A DNA stretch of 64,000 nucleotides from Pristionchus mayeri (lineage: Eukaryota > Nematoda > Chromadorea > Rhabditida > Neodiplogasteridae). The position numbers were made by a program, and so were the translations under genes. The stretch covers positions 6,737,613 through 6,801,612 of the forward strand of contig BTRK01000006.1 in NCBI GenBank assembly GCA_036245805.1. Direction: 5' to 3'. The notes below the pieces were generated by a model. That model was not told the origin of the DNA, made no database searches, and was given only the letters and a program-made list of their open reading frames with translations. The stretch's first letter is position 1. Each line of letters opens with the position of its first letter. Shown here in pieces: positions 22,759-34,615 of this stretch.

Positions 22759-24021
22759 TATATGTGAGGAATCGCGAGAGAATCGACCACGCCGCGGCGG
22801 TAGGAATCAAGTGTGTCCTATCCCGCTATAATTTTGGTTCTAAGTACTATAAAGGATGCTTTTCAAAACTGGGTCGTCAGAATTTCGATATATGTCGCCA
22901 TCGTCGAGATTCAGAAGGTCAAACATGGTGCTATCACTTTTCGACAGTCAAATTGCTCTCACTTAAACGATCATAAATCCGTTCAAAGTGAAGATAGAGG
23001 GGCGATCTTTTTTTCTATGAAAGCTATCATCATGCGCTACAACTTCCATGTTGACGTAATCATACCTGGACCTCACCCTGGTGAGGGGCGGTCGGGTGTA
23101 CCCAAACTTTCGTAACTTTGGAAATCGGAAAAAAATTTTCATGCTTAAGTTCATATATGTGCCTCACTTTTCGTCAAAAATGAAGGAAATCGGAGTATGC
23201 ACAAGAAAAAAGGGCTCACTTTCGTAAGACGACCTCAAAATGGCATCCGGAGAAGATAACTTCCGTAATTTCAATTGCCCTTATTTGTGCTCAAAATCGT
23301 TCAAAAACATCCAAAAGAACATATAAAATTGTTTCCGACCATAGTATAGCATTGCCATGATGCTCACATTGCCCAAAACTTGAAAATCGATATTTTGAAC
23401 TATTCCAACTTCGGGGTGGGCCCGAATGCACTAAATGGGTTTCAAATAATGTCCCTCTAAAGTAGTCAAAGATAAGGGGCACCAATAAATATGATTGTTC
23501 ATCTTAGGAATTCAATGAAAAGCGCCAAACTGCACTTTAGTTCAAAGTAGTCATAACGACCCGAGCCATGGCTATAAATGTAGAGTACGATGAGCTGAAC
23601 ATTTCATCTGTTGAAAGCGAGTCTCTATCTTTTCATTTTTTCCGATTTCCAAAGTTACGAAAGTTTGGGTACACCCGACAGCCCCTCACCAGGGTGAGGT
23701 CCAGGAATGATTAAGTCAACATGAAAGTTGTAGCGCATGATGATATCTTTCATTGGAAAAAAATAACGCCCCTCTATCTTCACTGTGAACGGATTTATGA
23801 TCGTTTAAGTGAGCGCAATTTGACTGTCGAAAAGTGATAGCACCATGTTTGACCTTGAAAATCTCGACGATGGCGACATGTATCGAAATTCTGACGACGC
23901 AGTTTTGAAGAGCATCCTTCAAAGTACTTAGAACCAAAATTATAGCGAGATAGGACACACTTGATTCCTACCGCCGCTGACCCCCCTCAAATGGTCGATT
24001 CTCTCGCGATTCGCCTCATAT
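22759..24021. repeat. 1.26 kb hairpin, arms about 375 bp
   Basis: The left arm (22759-23134) pairs with the right arm (23639-24021); the ends are TATGTGAGGAATCGCG and CGCGATTCGCCTCATA. A loop of about 500 bp holds no recognisable gene. It directly abuts the preceding hairpin. Confidence 0.9.
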
Positions 24022-24815
24022 TTTGATTTTCTCTTGCTCGTAAAATGATGTATATTTTCATTGTATCCGGGTACGGCATATTTCTAAACGCAGCTGCCTA
24101 TCGGTGATGGAAATAAGCGCACTCCTTGGTCTCCAGGGGCGGTATTCTTTCCTCAACTTCGGCCGAGCCGAAATTAATTTCGGCTTGCCCAATTTCATTT
24201 CGCCAGCCGCGTTTTGAGCGAGCTGCGGCCGAAAATGATTCGGCCCCCCTTCTTCACAATATTTCGGCGCTCTATTTCGAAAGCCGAAAAATTTGGAGAG
24301 AGAACAAAGGAATTTCGGCAGGATTTCGGTGGAGATTTGTTCGATGGTTAGTAGGTAAATCATTGAGCTTTTAAAATATTTCGCGAAAATAGCTATTTAG
24401 CAAATTTAGCTTAGGCTCTTTTATTACATGACCGTGTTTTCCAGTACGAGTTGTAAGCATTAGATGGTGTTTAGTTAGCGTTTAAATCGACTTACTGCGT
24501 GAGGAAGTGAGAGCCATATCATCTTAATATGAACTAATCAAATTCCTTTTTTCATCGTATTGTAAACTTCAACGAAATCATTGTGATATAGGAGCCGTGC
24601 AGCGACATTGCAACTATTCCGTTATCTAACTCTGCAAGGTTAGGGCTCAAGTCAATTAAAATGAATGAATTCTGACTGTGTGATAAATTGTGGAATAATA
24701 ATGACCTTTTCACGAGCATATGGTTTACGCTTAAAACGCGTTCTCTGTAAAAGCGGGATAGTGCTTACCGGGAGGTGGCACAATGCTTCAAAATGGTCTT
24801 ATCGAGCCACAATTT
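24022..24815. other. Spacer between hairpins
   Basis: No gene recognised. 24140-24350 contains a cluster of TTTCGGC / GCCGAAA words in both orientations, giving a weak imperfect inverted repeat. Confidence 0.45.
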
Positions 24816-25362
24816 TTTTTTGGGGGGGGGGGTGACAAAAGCAAAAACGACAAAAGCACAACTCGTAGCCGTTCGATTGCGATTGGGCGAAGGGACTTGG
24901 GAGTTGGTTCATTGTAACCTGTATGTGCTCCCCTACATTTGTTTATATAATTATTGTTACCAGGCGAACATGAGTTTCACTCCATATCTATTTATGGTCC
25001 AAAATTGACAATTTGAGTGGAAAATCATGGTTAGATAAATACCAAGTGCCGCAACCAATCGATATTTCAGTGCCCCAGTAACCACTGTTACCAAGTAATA
25101 TATTTATTGATTGGTTACGGTATTTGGTGTTTATGTAACCATGGTTTTCTACTCAAATTATCAATTTTTGATCATGAACCCCTATACATATATATGGAGT
25201 GAAATTCATGTTCGCCTGGTAGCAAGATTTACATATGTAAATGTAGGGGAGCACATACTGGTTACAATGAACCAACTCCCAAGTCGAACGAACCAACTCC
25301 CAAGTCGAACGGCTACGAGTTGTGCTTTTGTCGTTTTTGCTTTTGTCACCCCCCCCCCCACA
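24816..25362. repeat. Hairpin bounded by a G run and a C run
   Basis: Left end: ATTTTTTTTTGGGGGGGGGG, then TGACAAAAGCAAAAACGAC. Right end: the complement, finishing in a C run. Arms of about 250 bp, centre near 25085. The right arm contains a tandem duplication of the 21 bp word AACCAACTCCCAAGTCGAAC(G) at about 25269-25310 that the left arm lacks. Confidence 0.85.
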
Positions 25363-25424
25363 ATTTTAACTGGGTAATGCCTATGGGTAGGGTTAACTTC
25401 AACACAAATTGTAGGTCGCAAGCT

Positions 25425-26850
25425 CGACTTTTTGACCTACCGATCTCCAAAAATAAAACTCATTGTACTGCCTCATGGTATACATAATTCGAAAGAGCAT
25501 TGAACGTTACGCCTAAATCTCACTTTTCACCGAGTTTAATGCACATATGCATGAGTTACAACCGGAAACGCAACAAAAAGTAGCATTTTTGAAGGTTTTT
25601 GATTTTTCCGACTACAAAGATTCAATTTGTACCCATTGATTTTGTGCTCATTGGATGCGCCATCCATTTCTGCATTTTATAAAAAAATTTTAATTTAAGT
25701 ATATCGGTCCTCATAGTTGTCGTTTTCATGATTTGTGTCGCCCATTTGCCGACGCGGGTTCGAATCCGCTCCGACGCATACCTTTTTCAACTACCCCAAA
25801 ATACAAATTTACAGAAAATCATAATTTTTGTACTATGCCGGCCCTTGCGTGATTCTTAGACCAACGGCCTCATATTCGGTTTTATGGGAGATTCACTGTA
25901 AAAAGATCGAACAGTACGTATTAGGTTGATTCAAAAGTTTCATTCTTTTTTCTTGCATGCAAACTTTGACCCCAAATTCTTCGCTCTTGACCAATCAACA
26001 AATTATTTTTCAAAGATTATGCGGACATACCCACACTCTATAACGATCGTAATATTGGGCCAGTTCGGTAAGATAAGAAGATGGTGCAGTTTAATTCGGA
26101 AATTCGGAAAAAAAAGTAGGCAAAAAGGACCAAATCTGCAATTTTAGGACTTTTCGGAAGGGCGATATTCGCAAAAAGCTGGTTTCGACGTGGCGGCACC
26201 TGGAGCCAACGGCGACTTTAGGAGCATAATTTCAGCACCTTCGATTACCCCAAATCACATTGTTACATGAAATCGAGTTTTTTGCTGTGCCGGTCCTTGC
26301 TCTATTCTTAGGCAAAAGACATCACATCTTTTTTCTTTTTACATCTTTTTACAGTGAATCTCCCATAAAACCGAATATGTGTATGTACTATGTTTGAAAT
26401 TCATTAACGAGGAAAGTGTATTAGGCCTGTAAATTATTGCCAAAAACAAATTTGAAGCAATATTGGGTCGAAGAAAACTTGACAAAAGGTCATGCGTCGG
26501 AGCGGATTCGAACCCGCGTCGGCAAATGGGCGACACAAATCATGAAAAACGACAACTATGAGGACCGATATACTTAAATTAATTTTTTTTATAAAATGCA
26601 GAAATGGATCGCGCATCCAATGAGCACAAAATCAATGGGTGCAAATTGAATCTTGTAGTCGGAAAAATCAAAAACCTTCAAAAATGCTACTTTTTGTTGC
26701 GTTTCCGGTTGTAACTCATGCATATGTGCATTAAACTCGGTGAAAAGTGAGATTTAGGCGTAACTTTCAATGCTCTTTCGAATGGTGTATACCATGAGGC
26801 AGTACAATGAGTTTTATTTTTGGAGATCGGTAGGTCAAAAAGTCCAGCTA
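25425..26850. repeat. 1.43 kb hairpin with tRNA T-arm-like segments
   Basis: Ends CTTTTTGACCTACCGATC and the complement at 26826-26842. Arms of about 370 bp. Each arm contains GACGCGGGTTCGAATCCGC, a perfect pol III B-box/T-arm match (25755-25773 plus strand; mirrored at about 26497-26515). The loop holds a piece with TTAGGTTGATTCAAAAG (mariner-like end) and a copy of the TATGAGCC-type repeat (26150-26300). Confidence 0.85.
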
Positions 26851-26872
26851 TAATTCGAGAATTCGAGAATTC

Positions 26873-26970
26873 GAGTTCGAGAAGCGATATCACGCTATCT
26901 TCATTCTACACACTCTCTCACCGTTCGACCGGTCGATAGAATGAAGAGAGGTATCATTTCTCGAACTCTA
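26873..26970. mobile_element. Short hairpin MITE with GACCGGTC core
   Basis: Ends GAGTTCGAGAAGCGATA and TATCATTTCTCGAACTC. The core is CTCTCTCACCGTTCGACCGGTCGATAG. The right flank is TA. AGAGTTCG family. Confidence 0.85.
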
Positions 26971-26984
26971 TTATGCATGCTCAA

Positions 26985-28174
26985 TCATCACTCTACCAGT
27001 CTACCAGTCTACCAGACTGTTTAGAATGAAGGGACGATGGTCATAATTTCGAACCCTCTCTTCACTTCCTTCTGCGAATCATACATTGCCTAATTATTAG
27101 CCTGAGTTGCCGCAATTAGAAGCAACGTACCCAAAACGATTACTCCCAAACATATTGTGCATTTTCTCGAAAGGTCGTGACTAACAGCTTCAATTTTCAT
27201 AGAACACCTGCAATCACAACCCAGCAAAGTACAACAGGTTATCTTACCCCATGCAAACGTGATTTTAGCTTCCACATCCCTTCCTTCCAGTCCACCCTCA
27301 ATTGCGATTAGACGGATCAAAGTTTCCTCTCACACATCTCGCACATTTCGCCAAGAAATGTGTTTCTTCGAACACCTTTCTACGCTTCTTCGAATACCTG
27401 TAATCATCCCAAAAAAATACAACCCACGATCCTGCTTCAAGGATTCCCTAGTCGTTTGTAAAGAGCGACATCAACTATCCCTTCCTTCACCTCCACCCTT
27501 TCTCGTTAAAAAAGACTAGGAATCAAACCGACCATTTTATGCATGACTTCAGAAATCCGTACATGTACAGCTTTTCCTTATATTTCCACTGCCTCTTCAC
27601 TTAATTCGTTGTCAAAATCATGAACTATGCTCAAATCTTCGTATGTTCAATTATGAGAGTTCGAAAAAAACAATCGAGATAATGATTGCGCATATTCATA
27701 GATTGTCTTATGGAAAGTGAGAAGGCAGAACAATTGTACGGAAATTGTCGAGAAAATACAAATGTGTGCGCATCAATGCTACATGTGGTTGTTATATTGA
27801 CTGTTATTGCGAATGAGTATTGAGAAAAGTCTACTACTTCCGTTGGCATAATTTAATTCCATTTCTAGCAAAGTTATCATACTCATTGCAACTTTTCTAG
27901 CTGAGCTGCAAATTCGTCATCTGCAAGCTTTCACCTGCTGTATAATTCCCAATTTGTCTGCCACCTAATCGATTAGCTCCTGCGCTCCCTCCAATCTGAT
28001 GCATGTCGTTGCGTTCTGCGTCACATTCATAAGGCAATACAATGATGTGTAATTGCACATGGCGATATCGTGAGCTTTTACTCGTTATTATTATAGTTAG
28101 GACTTTCGCTCTTGTGCACAATCTTTTTTTTCTCTGAACAATGCAGTCAAATTGTTTCCACTACCTATTGCAGA
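26985..28174. other. Gene-poor spacer before the receptor cluster
   Basis: Contains a CTACCAGT triplet repeat at 26993-27020, part of a degraded hairpin, and a diverged direct duplication (about 27201-27298 with 27395-27503, both ending CCCTTCCTTC-A-TCCACCCT). A minus-strand 36-codon frame (27200-27090) has a hydrophobic tail but no splice-consistent context. No gene is claimed. Confidence 0.45.
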
Positions 28175-30752
28175 ATGCCAAATTATCTGATATGGGTGCC
28201 TAAATACGCGTTCGAGCACAATCCAGTCGTCTTTAGCAGTTTATACATATTCGAGGTGAGTTTTCTTAAGTTCACACCGCACACTTGAGTCAATAGGAAA
28301 TAAGTTGTTTCAGATTCTCATGATTTTCGCACAACTGACCGCTGAGCCGTTTCTCATCTATCGCATGTATCACACTAGGCCATTACATCGAAATGCGAGT
28401 TGATTTCTCATTTTCGAAACTAAATTGAATATAATAATCTTAAATTATTCTCATAATCATATGCTTATCAGATTCGCCTTATCATCGTTTGCTGCATTTC
28501 CTTCACGGGTCTTTCAAGCGTCTGCCGTCTAGTGCTGCTCTTTTTCCAATTCAAGAGAATTTCACCTGTAGAATCAGGTGATTTCAGAATTCTCAATGTG
28601 TACCATTTCATGTGCATCAAAATCAAGGATGTCAGGTGACCTCGCAACTTATATTCATAATTGCACCCTCAATTAGCGGCAGAATCTAAAATTAGCGTTA
28701 ACCGAAGTAGAAGTCAAAGTGAGAGCTTCCGGAGTCAGCACTTTTACGTCAGAAAAGTGCACGGATCGCAGAGTCCAGTACTCCATAGGCCACTGTAAAG
28801 TACTGAAGATAATGCACGATTTCTTGCAGACGAAGCATCAGTTGTCCTTCTGGCGTCACTCGGCCGAGAGGTCGGATTGGGAGTACTGGTGGTGATGTGA
28901 GCAAACTATTTTGAAAAAAATAGATAAAATATACAATTTAAAATTAAATAAATAAATAGATAAAATATACACAAATGCTACTATTTCCAGTGAATTATAA
29001 ATTGAAAATTTGACCATTCTTTAAGGCCCTTGGACGTCGCAGTGGAGAGAATGGTTGCAACGTGGAAGTGGATTTGGTGTGATTTTCTTAATTGTCATAT
29101 CGATGACGTTACGAGAAAACATGTAACCACAAATGACATGATTCTTTCCAGGTACGAGAAAGAATCGACCGACACCGTTTGGGTATTCATTGGTATTCTG
29201 CTTTTCTCGCTTTCTGTAGCATTGCTGAATGGCTTCTGCTATATTTATGGTGAGTGCAAATAAGAGGAATAACAATAACAAAGACAATAGCAACAACAAT
29301 TACAATGGTGTTTTGAAGATCTCTATCCAGGCATCTACCACGATGCGGGGCATGTGATTGTCTTCATTATTGCAGCGTCATTTGGAGTGGTTGTACGTTT
29401 GTTTTCGGTTTATCTATTCAGTAATTGCGGCCGGATACGAGAGATTTATTCCACTTATTTTCAGGCTCTCTGCTTCATCTTTTACCGCAATGTGGTGCAC
29501 ATGCGCAGTGTTTCACTCGGTGCAAGAATGGTAGGATATTCAATAGCTCACGCATATCAGATACGTCTGTTATAAAGGTACAGTTGAATAATCTTTGTTT
29601 ATGCTAACAAACAAATTCAGTTTCTCTTCAAACTGGTTATTCCTGCGATTATTTTCGCCGGTCCTTCTTTCGTCGCTTTTACATTTTATATTGTCCTGCC
29701 TGCCGGTAAGCTTTTAATACAAAGTATTTTCGTAGGGGAAATTGCATATTTATCTACCGACCCACCTACAATACAGTACGTGCTAATCGCCTTGGCTATG
29801 TGCGTGCGCGGCGCTGCGCGGCGGAGCGCGGCTTGCGCCGATTCATTTTGCGGGAAGATTATTGTTTTTCACGATGCGAACCCATTATTTTCGAATTCTC
29901 CGTAACATTTCGCATTGGAAGGATTATTCATTCATATTTTAATAAAGATAAATCAATATTTTGAATTTTGCAATTCCTCAACCTACCGTAATCCCAGTTT
30001 GCGATACTGTCGCTATCGTAAACTGAGATTACTGTAGGTTGCACAAATATCGCATTCAAAATATTGATTTATAAATATAAATATATGTTTTAGAACATGA
30101 ATGAATAGTCCTTCCGATGCGAAATTGTATGGAGAATTCGAAAATAATAGTTTCGAATCGTGAAAAAATAATATTCTTCCCACAAAATCAATCCGCGCAA
30201 GCCGCGCTCCGCCGCGCAGCGCCGCGCACGCACATGGCCAAGGCGATTAGCACGTACTGTACACAAAATCATTTATGAGTTATTCTGTGGTTCTTGTTAT
30301 GGCTTGTATTGCATATTGAAATCTTACTACGATCTGTCATGCTATATCAATTGAAAAGATATTTTTTCAGACGCTGATTTCTTTCGATACATCGCCGTTG
30401 CACTGTTTGACTTATTCGTTGAAGGGTAAATATTTTTTTTATTATTTTTAGATTGAAATCGTTCAGCTTCTACGTGTCTATTTCCGTCTTCTTCTGGCAC
30501 TTTGTCCCGAAACTCCGACCCAAGAAACGCAGGTGCGACTCATTCTTCAGTGTGGGTGGAGGGATATAATTTCACCTGAGTGCTGATTTGATCAGTGATA
30601 TTAGTCGGAATCATATGCGCCGAAGTTGATCTATTTTCGGGATTTTTTTTAGATTGAACGCTATCGATGCTGCTCAAGAAGGGAATCAGTATTTCGACTG
30701 GCTCTCGAGGAACCTCAATCGGATGGTGGAGAGGGATACAAGAACAATCTAA
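28175..30752 (+). CDS. Sre-type serpentine chemoreceptor A (possibly damaged)
   Basis: A predicted seven-transmembrane receptor of nematode class epsilon, likely acting in the cilium membrane of sensory neurons. Exons: 28175-28255, 28314-28394, 28472-28577, 28830-28896, 29026-29076, 29152-29249, 29319-29392, 29465-29530 (or 29577), 29621-29705, 30371-30425, 30452-30532 and 30653-30752. Family marks: an N-terminal YLIWVPKYAFEHNP, LHRN after TM1, ER-VAT followed by the next exon's WYEKES, a Y-x-I-A-x-A-Y-Q loop, IAVALFD and FFWHFVPKLRPKKRR. Intron 2 uses a GC donor (AAT|GCGAGT). The loop exon near 29531-29577 reads into a TAA where relatives have YQIRENI; the gene works only if splicing stops at 29530. 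The 665 bp ninth intron contains a hairpin. Closest relative: gene D. Confidence 0.75.
29772..30261. mobile_element. TA-flanked hairpin inside an Sre intron
   Basis: TA at 29772-29773 and 30260-30261. Ends CAGTACGTGCTAATCGCC and the complement. Arms of about 240 bp with a GC-rich block (GCGCGGCGCTGCGCGGCGG) next to each end. Centre near 30016, at CTGTCGCTATCG. Confidence 0.9.
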
Positions 30753-30892
30753 CCCGTGGCCGACGCGATTTTATTATTGTGACATATTTTCACATGTGTG
30801 CACATAATATATTAGAAGAGAAGAAGATACAAGTATTTACCAATATAACCATTTATGCAAAATAACATTTTTCAAACGAGAAAATCGTACCA

Positions 30893-33085
30893 TCAGCAAA
30901 CATGAGCCACTTTTACCGAGTTTCTCTTAGTGAGATCTTTCAAGAGCATATCGAAATAGGTGTCGGTCTCGAATTTATTGCTCTTCTTCCTTGACCTGAG
31001 AAACAATTGTCAATTGATGTAATCTAATTCGAACATTTGATCACATTTCGTTATTCTCTTGCGGCACCACCATATCGAGCAAATACTTGGGTATCAGTCG
31101 AAGCCTTTTTGAGATTTTCGGCTCATACATGGGAACGCACATAATAACGAGAACACATGTTCTGCAATATTGGAATCGTTCACTTCCGTTATACTCCAAT
31201 ATCCAATATGCCCATATTGCCAGTAATCCCAATGTTGTAAATACTTACACTGCCAGCCATAGGTCGTACATCTCGACTGAGAAATATCGAAGTCCGTCGA
31301 ATCCTAAAATGTCCCTCGAGTTCGATACAAAGCTTAAATTAATTATGGTCGGACTTAAGCAATTCATCAGTGTTGTTAACCGTTTTATGAATCAATTAAT
31401 TGAATGTATGCGAACCAATTCCTGGTGAAATGAACCTATACAGTGGATAGAAGATGAAGGCCGGTGTTGTGGCGGCAATGAGAGGACCGACCATATGGGA
31501 CAGCATCTGTAAAATTTCTTACGTTTCTAATACGGAAGAGAAAACGTGCGCCCGATAATAATTGCTATTTTATCAGTAATACAAGATAGTAGACATGCAT
31601 CGTTGTTATATTTCTTCTAAATTCCATGTAGCACGTACAATACATGAATTGCTATTTTATCAGTAATACAAGATAGTAGACATGTATCGTTGTTATATTT
31701 CTTCTAAATTCCATGTAGCACGTACAATACATGTTGTCCATTCTATTCAATAATATGCGTGAAAGAAATTAATCGAATTTCCACTTTGCGATTTTTTTTG
31801 TGTATTTTACAGTATGTGTTGTGCGTTGTGCGTAGGTAGAGTGCAATAAATCAGAATAGAATTAGTACATTCTAGCATATCGACAAGAAGAATGAAAAAA
31901 TATTACGGCGCAGCTGTTTTGCTGTAAACGAAATCAATACAAACTTCACCTTGAGATACGCAATGTTCTCATTCAGTTGGTAGGCACGAGCAACAGAGTA
32001 TTGATTGACGACCGCACCCCGTTTGAGAATCATTACCTCGCGAATGTTCCTACGATAAACTGTGATAAATACCTGCAAAATGTAAATGAACAAATGTATA
32101 CGCAAACAGCCTGCAACAATTTAGCGAATGATCTTACCATGGAGCCGAAAATCAGCACCAATGCGAAATACAAAATGATTACAAGATCGGTAATATAATC
32201 TGCAAAAATATTGTAGACCAATTGATCTTCCGTTTCACAAAATACCGTAAATTAGCAGTGAGCTCACGAAATAGGCACTCGAGATCAACAATAATTCTTG
32301 AAAGGCGAAAAACAACAGCGTTGTCGGCACTTGACTTTCGTACCTAAGATATAATTTTAATTTATGTTAGCACTTCAGCTTTCTAAGAGAGAATAATTTG
32401 AGTTCCGGAAAAGACAATTGTGAACGTGACTAACCAAGCCCAAGCTACCGTGGCAAGTCCTCTGTCCATGGCCAAAATGGAGGCTCTTAATATAATATTA
32501 ACAAACAATATGTTATTTTTGAAAATTTAAAATGCCTCACATTGCTGAAAAATATCCTAGGAAAGCTTCCCTATTGAGACTGCATACGATGAGATATACA
32601 TGCTCAGCTAAAAAATACACATTTTTGACTGTTTTTCGAGAAGTAAGTCTCAAATCTAACCATATTCAGAAGGCGCAAAATATTGATGAATAATCACCAC
32701 CATTCGACATAATACTGTTGTGCAGGCTTGGAAAATGCCCAATATGATCCGGAGTTTGATCTAAGCACATAATTTTAATTTAAAAATAACCAAATTGCTC
32801 ACATTGATATGCAATGGTGAATGTGCGACAGCATCTATTATAGGTATGCTGATCACGATTGTTGTAATGAGTAGGCAATACTGCAATTCAGAATGCACAA
32901 TGCAGAAATATAAACTGTGAAACGATGAATTAAAATGAACTTTCATCTGTATTTTAGGCTGTGCCCGTGCTTGCATTTCGAAGAACATCAAAACAATTAT
33001 TGCTCACCTCTAGGGTGTACAGAACCTCGAACAATGGTCTGAGCTCATCTGTGATGTTGCGGTTCAGGTAGTTAACGAGAAACAT
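30893..33085 (-). CDS. Sre-type serpentine chemoreceptor B
   Basis: Twelve minus-strand exons from ATG 33085 (MFLVNYLNRNITDE) to TGA 30893. In order I read LRPLFEVLYTLE, a TM segment ending LHIN, IKLRIILGIFQAC...HQYFAPSEY, AEHVYLIVCSLNRE, SILAMDRGLATVAWAW, YESQVPTTLLFFAFQE, ITDLVIILYFAL, VFITVYRRNIREVM...YSVARAYQLNENIAYLK, MVGPLIAATTPAFIFYP, GFDGLRYFSVEMYDLW, CVPMYEPKISKRLR and ETDTYFDMLLKDL. The D/E-R-x-x-AT...YE motif and the Y-S-x-x-x-x-Y-Q-x-x-ENI loop are Sre hallmarks. All exons look intact. It converges on gene A with 140 bp between stops. Intron 31.5-31.9 kb holds an 87 bp tandem duplication. Confidence 0.85.
31560..31733. repeat. 87 bp tandem duplication in an Sre intron
   Basis: 31560-31646 is repeated at 31647-31733 with one visible difference (GACATGCATCG against GACATGTATCG). 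Very recent; non-coding. Confidence 0.95.
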
Positions 33086-33373
33086 GGTGCTATCAATGTT
33101 CTTTCTCGGAATTTACTAAAACGCGGAAATACGGGGGAATAATTTACGGGAGAGCAAGTTGTAGTCAATGGCCAGACATATTATCCTCTATGGTTTGACA
33201 TGGTAAACTACGAGCAATGAGGAAGAAACTACGCTTAACGTCAATCTTTTTTATGTTCGGTCAGAATATTTTTCCAAATGTACCTTGATAGGATGTTGCT
33301 CAAAACAATTGATAAATCATGAAAAACGAACGCGATGTTTCGTGGTCGATGGGTGACAAGGATGTGTGAACTA

Positions 33374-34613
33374 TTAGGGTGTCCGGAAAGTTCGTTCATG
33401 CCTTTGTAAAAACTCAGTTTGCGATCGAATTTCGCAATCACGTAATGTTGTTTGTCAACAAAGTATTGCATCATCCTGACGCTAAGTGGTGAGAGGATTG
33501 AATCAATCTCTTAGTTTCTACATCGATTTTCGTGATGGAGACTCATCTTTACCTCCGCGCAGTCTTGCTGCATTATTACCGTCTTGGCCAATCAGTGAGG
33601 CAGGCCCATTCTGCCCTGGCTCAATCGGAAGATGACGATGCCCCTCCCTTCGGTTCTGCCAGAAGTGGTTCTCTCGCTTCAAGAACGGAGACTATAGTCT
33701 CGAAGATCACCCCCGTTCTGGACGCCCTCCGACCCTCGATCAGTCTCTTGTCCTCAGCACTCTGAATAGGAAGCCCAAAGCCAGTGTGCGCGATTTGAGG
33801 AGAGAGACTGGCGCTCCTAAATCGACGGTGTCCGATATCCTCCATAGAGTGGGAAAGAAGCCCAAGCTCCCACAAGTGGTTCCCCATGATCTCTCTACGG
33901 CACAGCTGAAAAAACGTGTCGAGATCTGTCATGAATTGCTCCATCGCAGATCAAATCTTGGATGGGTCAATTCAATTGTCGCCACAGATGAGAAGTGGAT
34001 CGCCTACGATAGCCCTGAGAGGAAACTACAATGGGTCGATGCGGATAAGAAGCCCAAGCCAGTCCCGAAGAAGGAAGAGCATGGAAAGAAGGAACTCCTC
34101 TGCTTTTCCTTCTCCGTGCTCGGTCCGATCTACTGGGAGATCCTGTCCCATGGCACCAACATCACTGCCGACCTCTTCTCCAACCAACTGGAAGAAGTCG
34201 CCCACAGAACCCCTCCCAGTCTTGTGAGCGAGGGCAAAATCCTTCTTCTGATGGACAATGCTCGCCCTCATCGCGCGAAATTGACTCAGAAGAAAATGGA
34301 CGAGCTGGATATCGAGAGGATTCCTCACCGACCGTATTCTCCGGACCTCTCTCCTTGTGACTTCCACTGTTTCCGCTCTATCTCTGACTTCTGCAAGGGG
34401 AAGAAGTTCAAAAATCGAGATCAAGTTGTGAGGGCTTTCGTGGAATGGATGATCTCGAAGACTCCCGATTTCTGGGAGAGAGGAATCGCTACTCTGCCCG
34501 ATCGCTGGAAGGAAGTGAGGGGAAACATGGGAGCATACATTGATCACTGAGAATTGTAAAGTATTGAATAAAAAATAAAAACAAAAAATGAACGAACTTT
34601 CCGGACACCCTAA
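33374..34613 (+). mobile_element. Mariner element, copy 2 (different subfamily, one frameshift)
   Basis: Inverted ends TTAGGGTGTCCGGAAAGTTC and the complement, TA at 33372-33373 and 34614-34615. The plus-strand transposase starts at about 33535 (LYLRAVLLHYYRLGQSV). A single small frame change near 33655-33665 separates the HTH region from the catalytic frame, which then runs open to 34550. Catalytic Ds are in ATDEKW, MDNARPH and SPCDFH with 34 residues between the last two. Many amino-acid differences from the copies at 12.6 and 55.4 kb (for example SDILHRVGKKPKLPQVV), so it is a related but separate lineage. It lies between receptors B and C. Confidence 0.95.
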
Positions 34614-34615
34614 TA

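Noticed and set aside
24140..24350. CRISPR-like array of TTTCGGC words
   Set aside because: Irregular spacing and both orientations; it is a weak inverted repeat in a eukaryotic genome.
27090..27200. Small membrane peptide on the minus strand
   Set aside because: Its ATG lies just after a possible acceptor, but upstream exons do not keep frame; no other support.
33621..33944. Minus-strand ORFs over mariner copy 2 (also 34026-34646)
   Set aside because: Shadows of the transposase coding strand.
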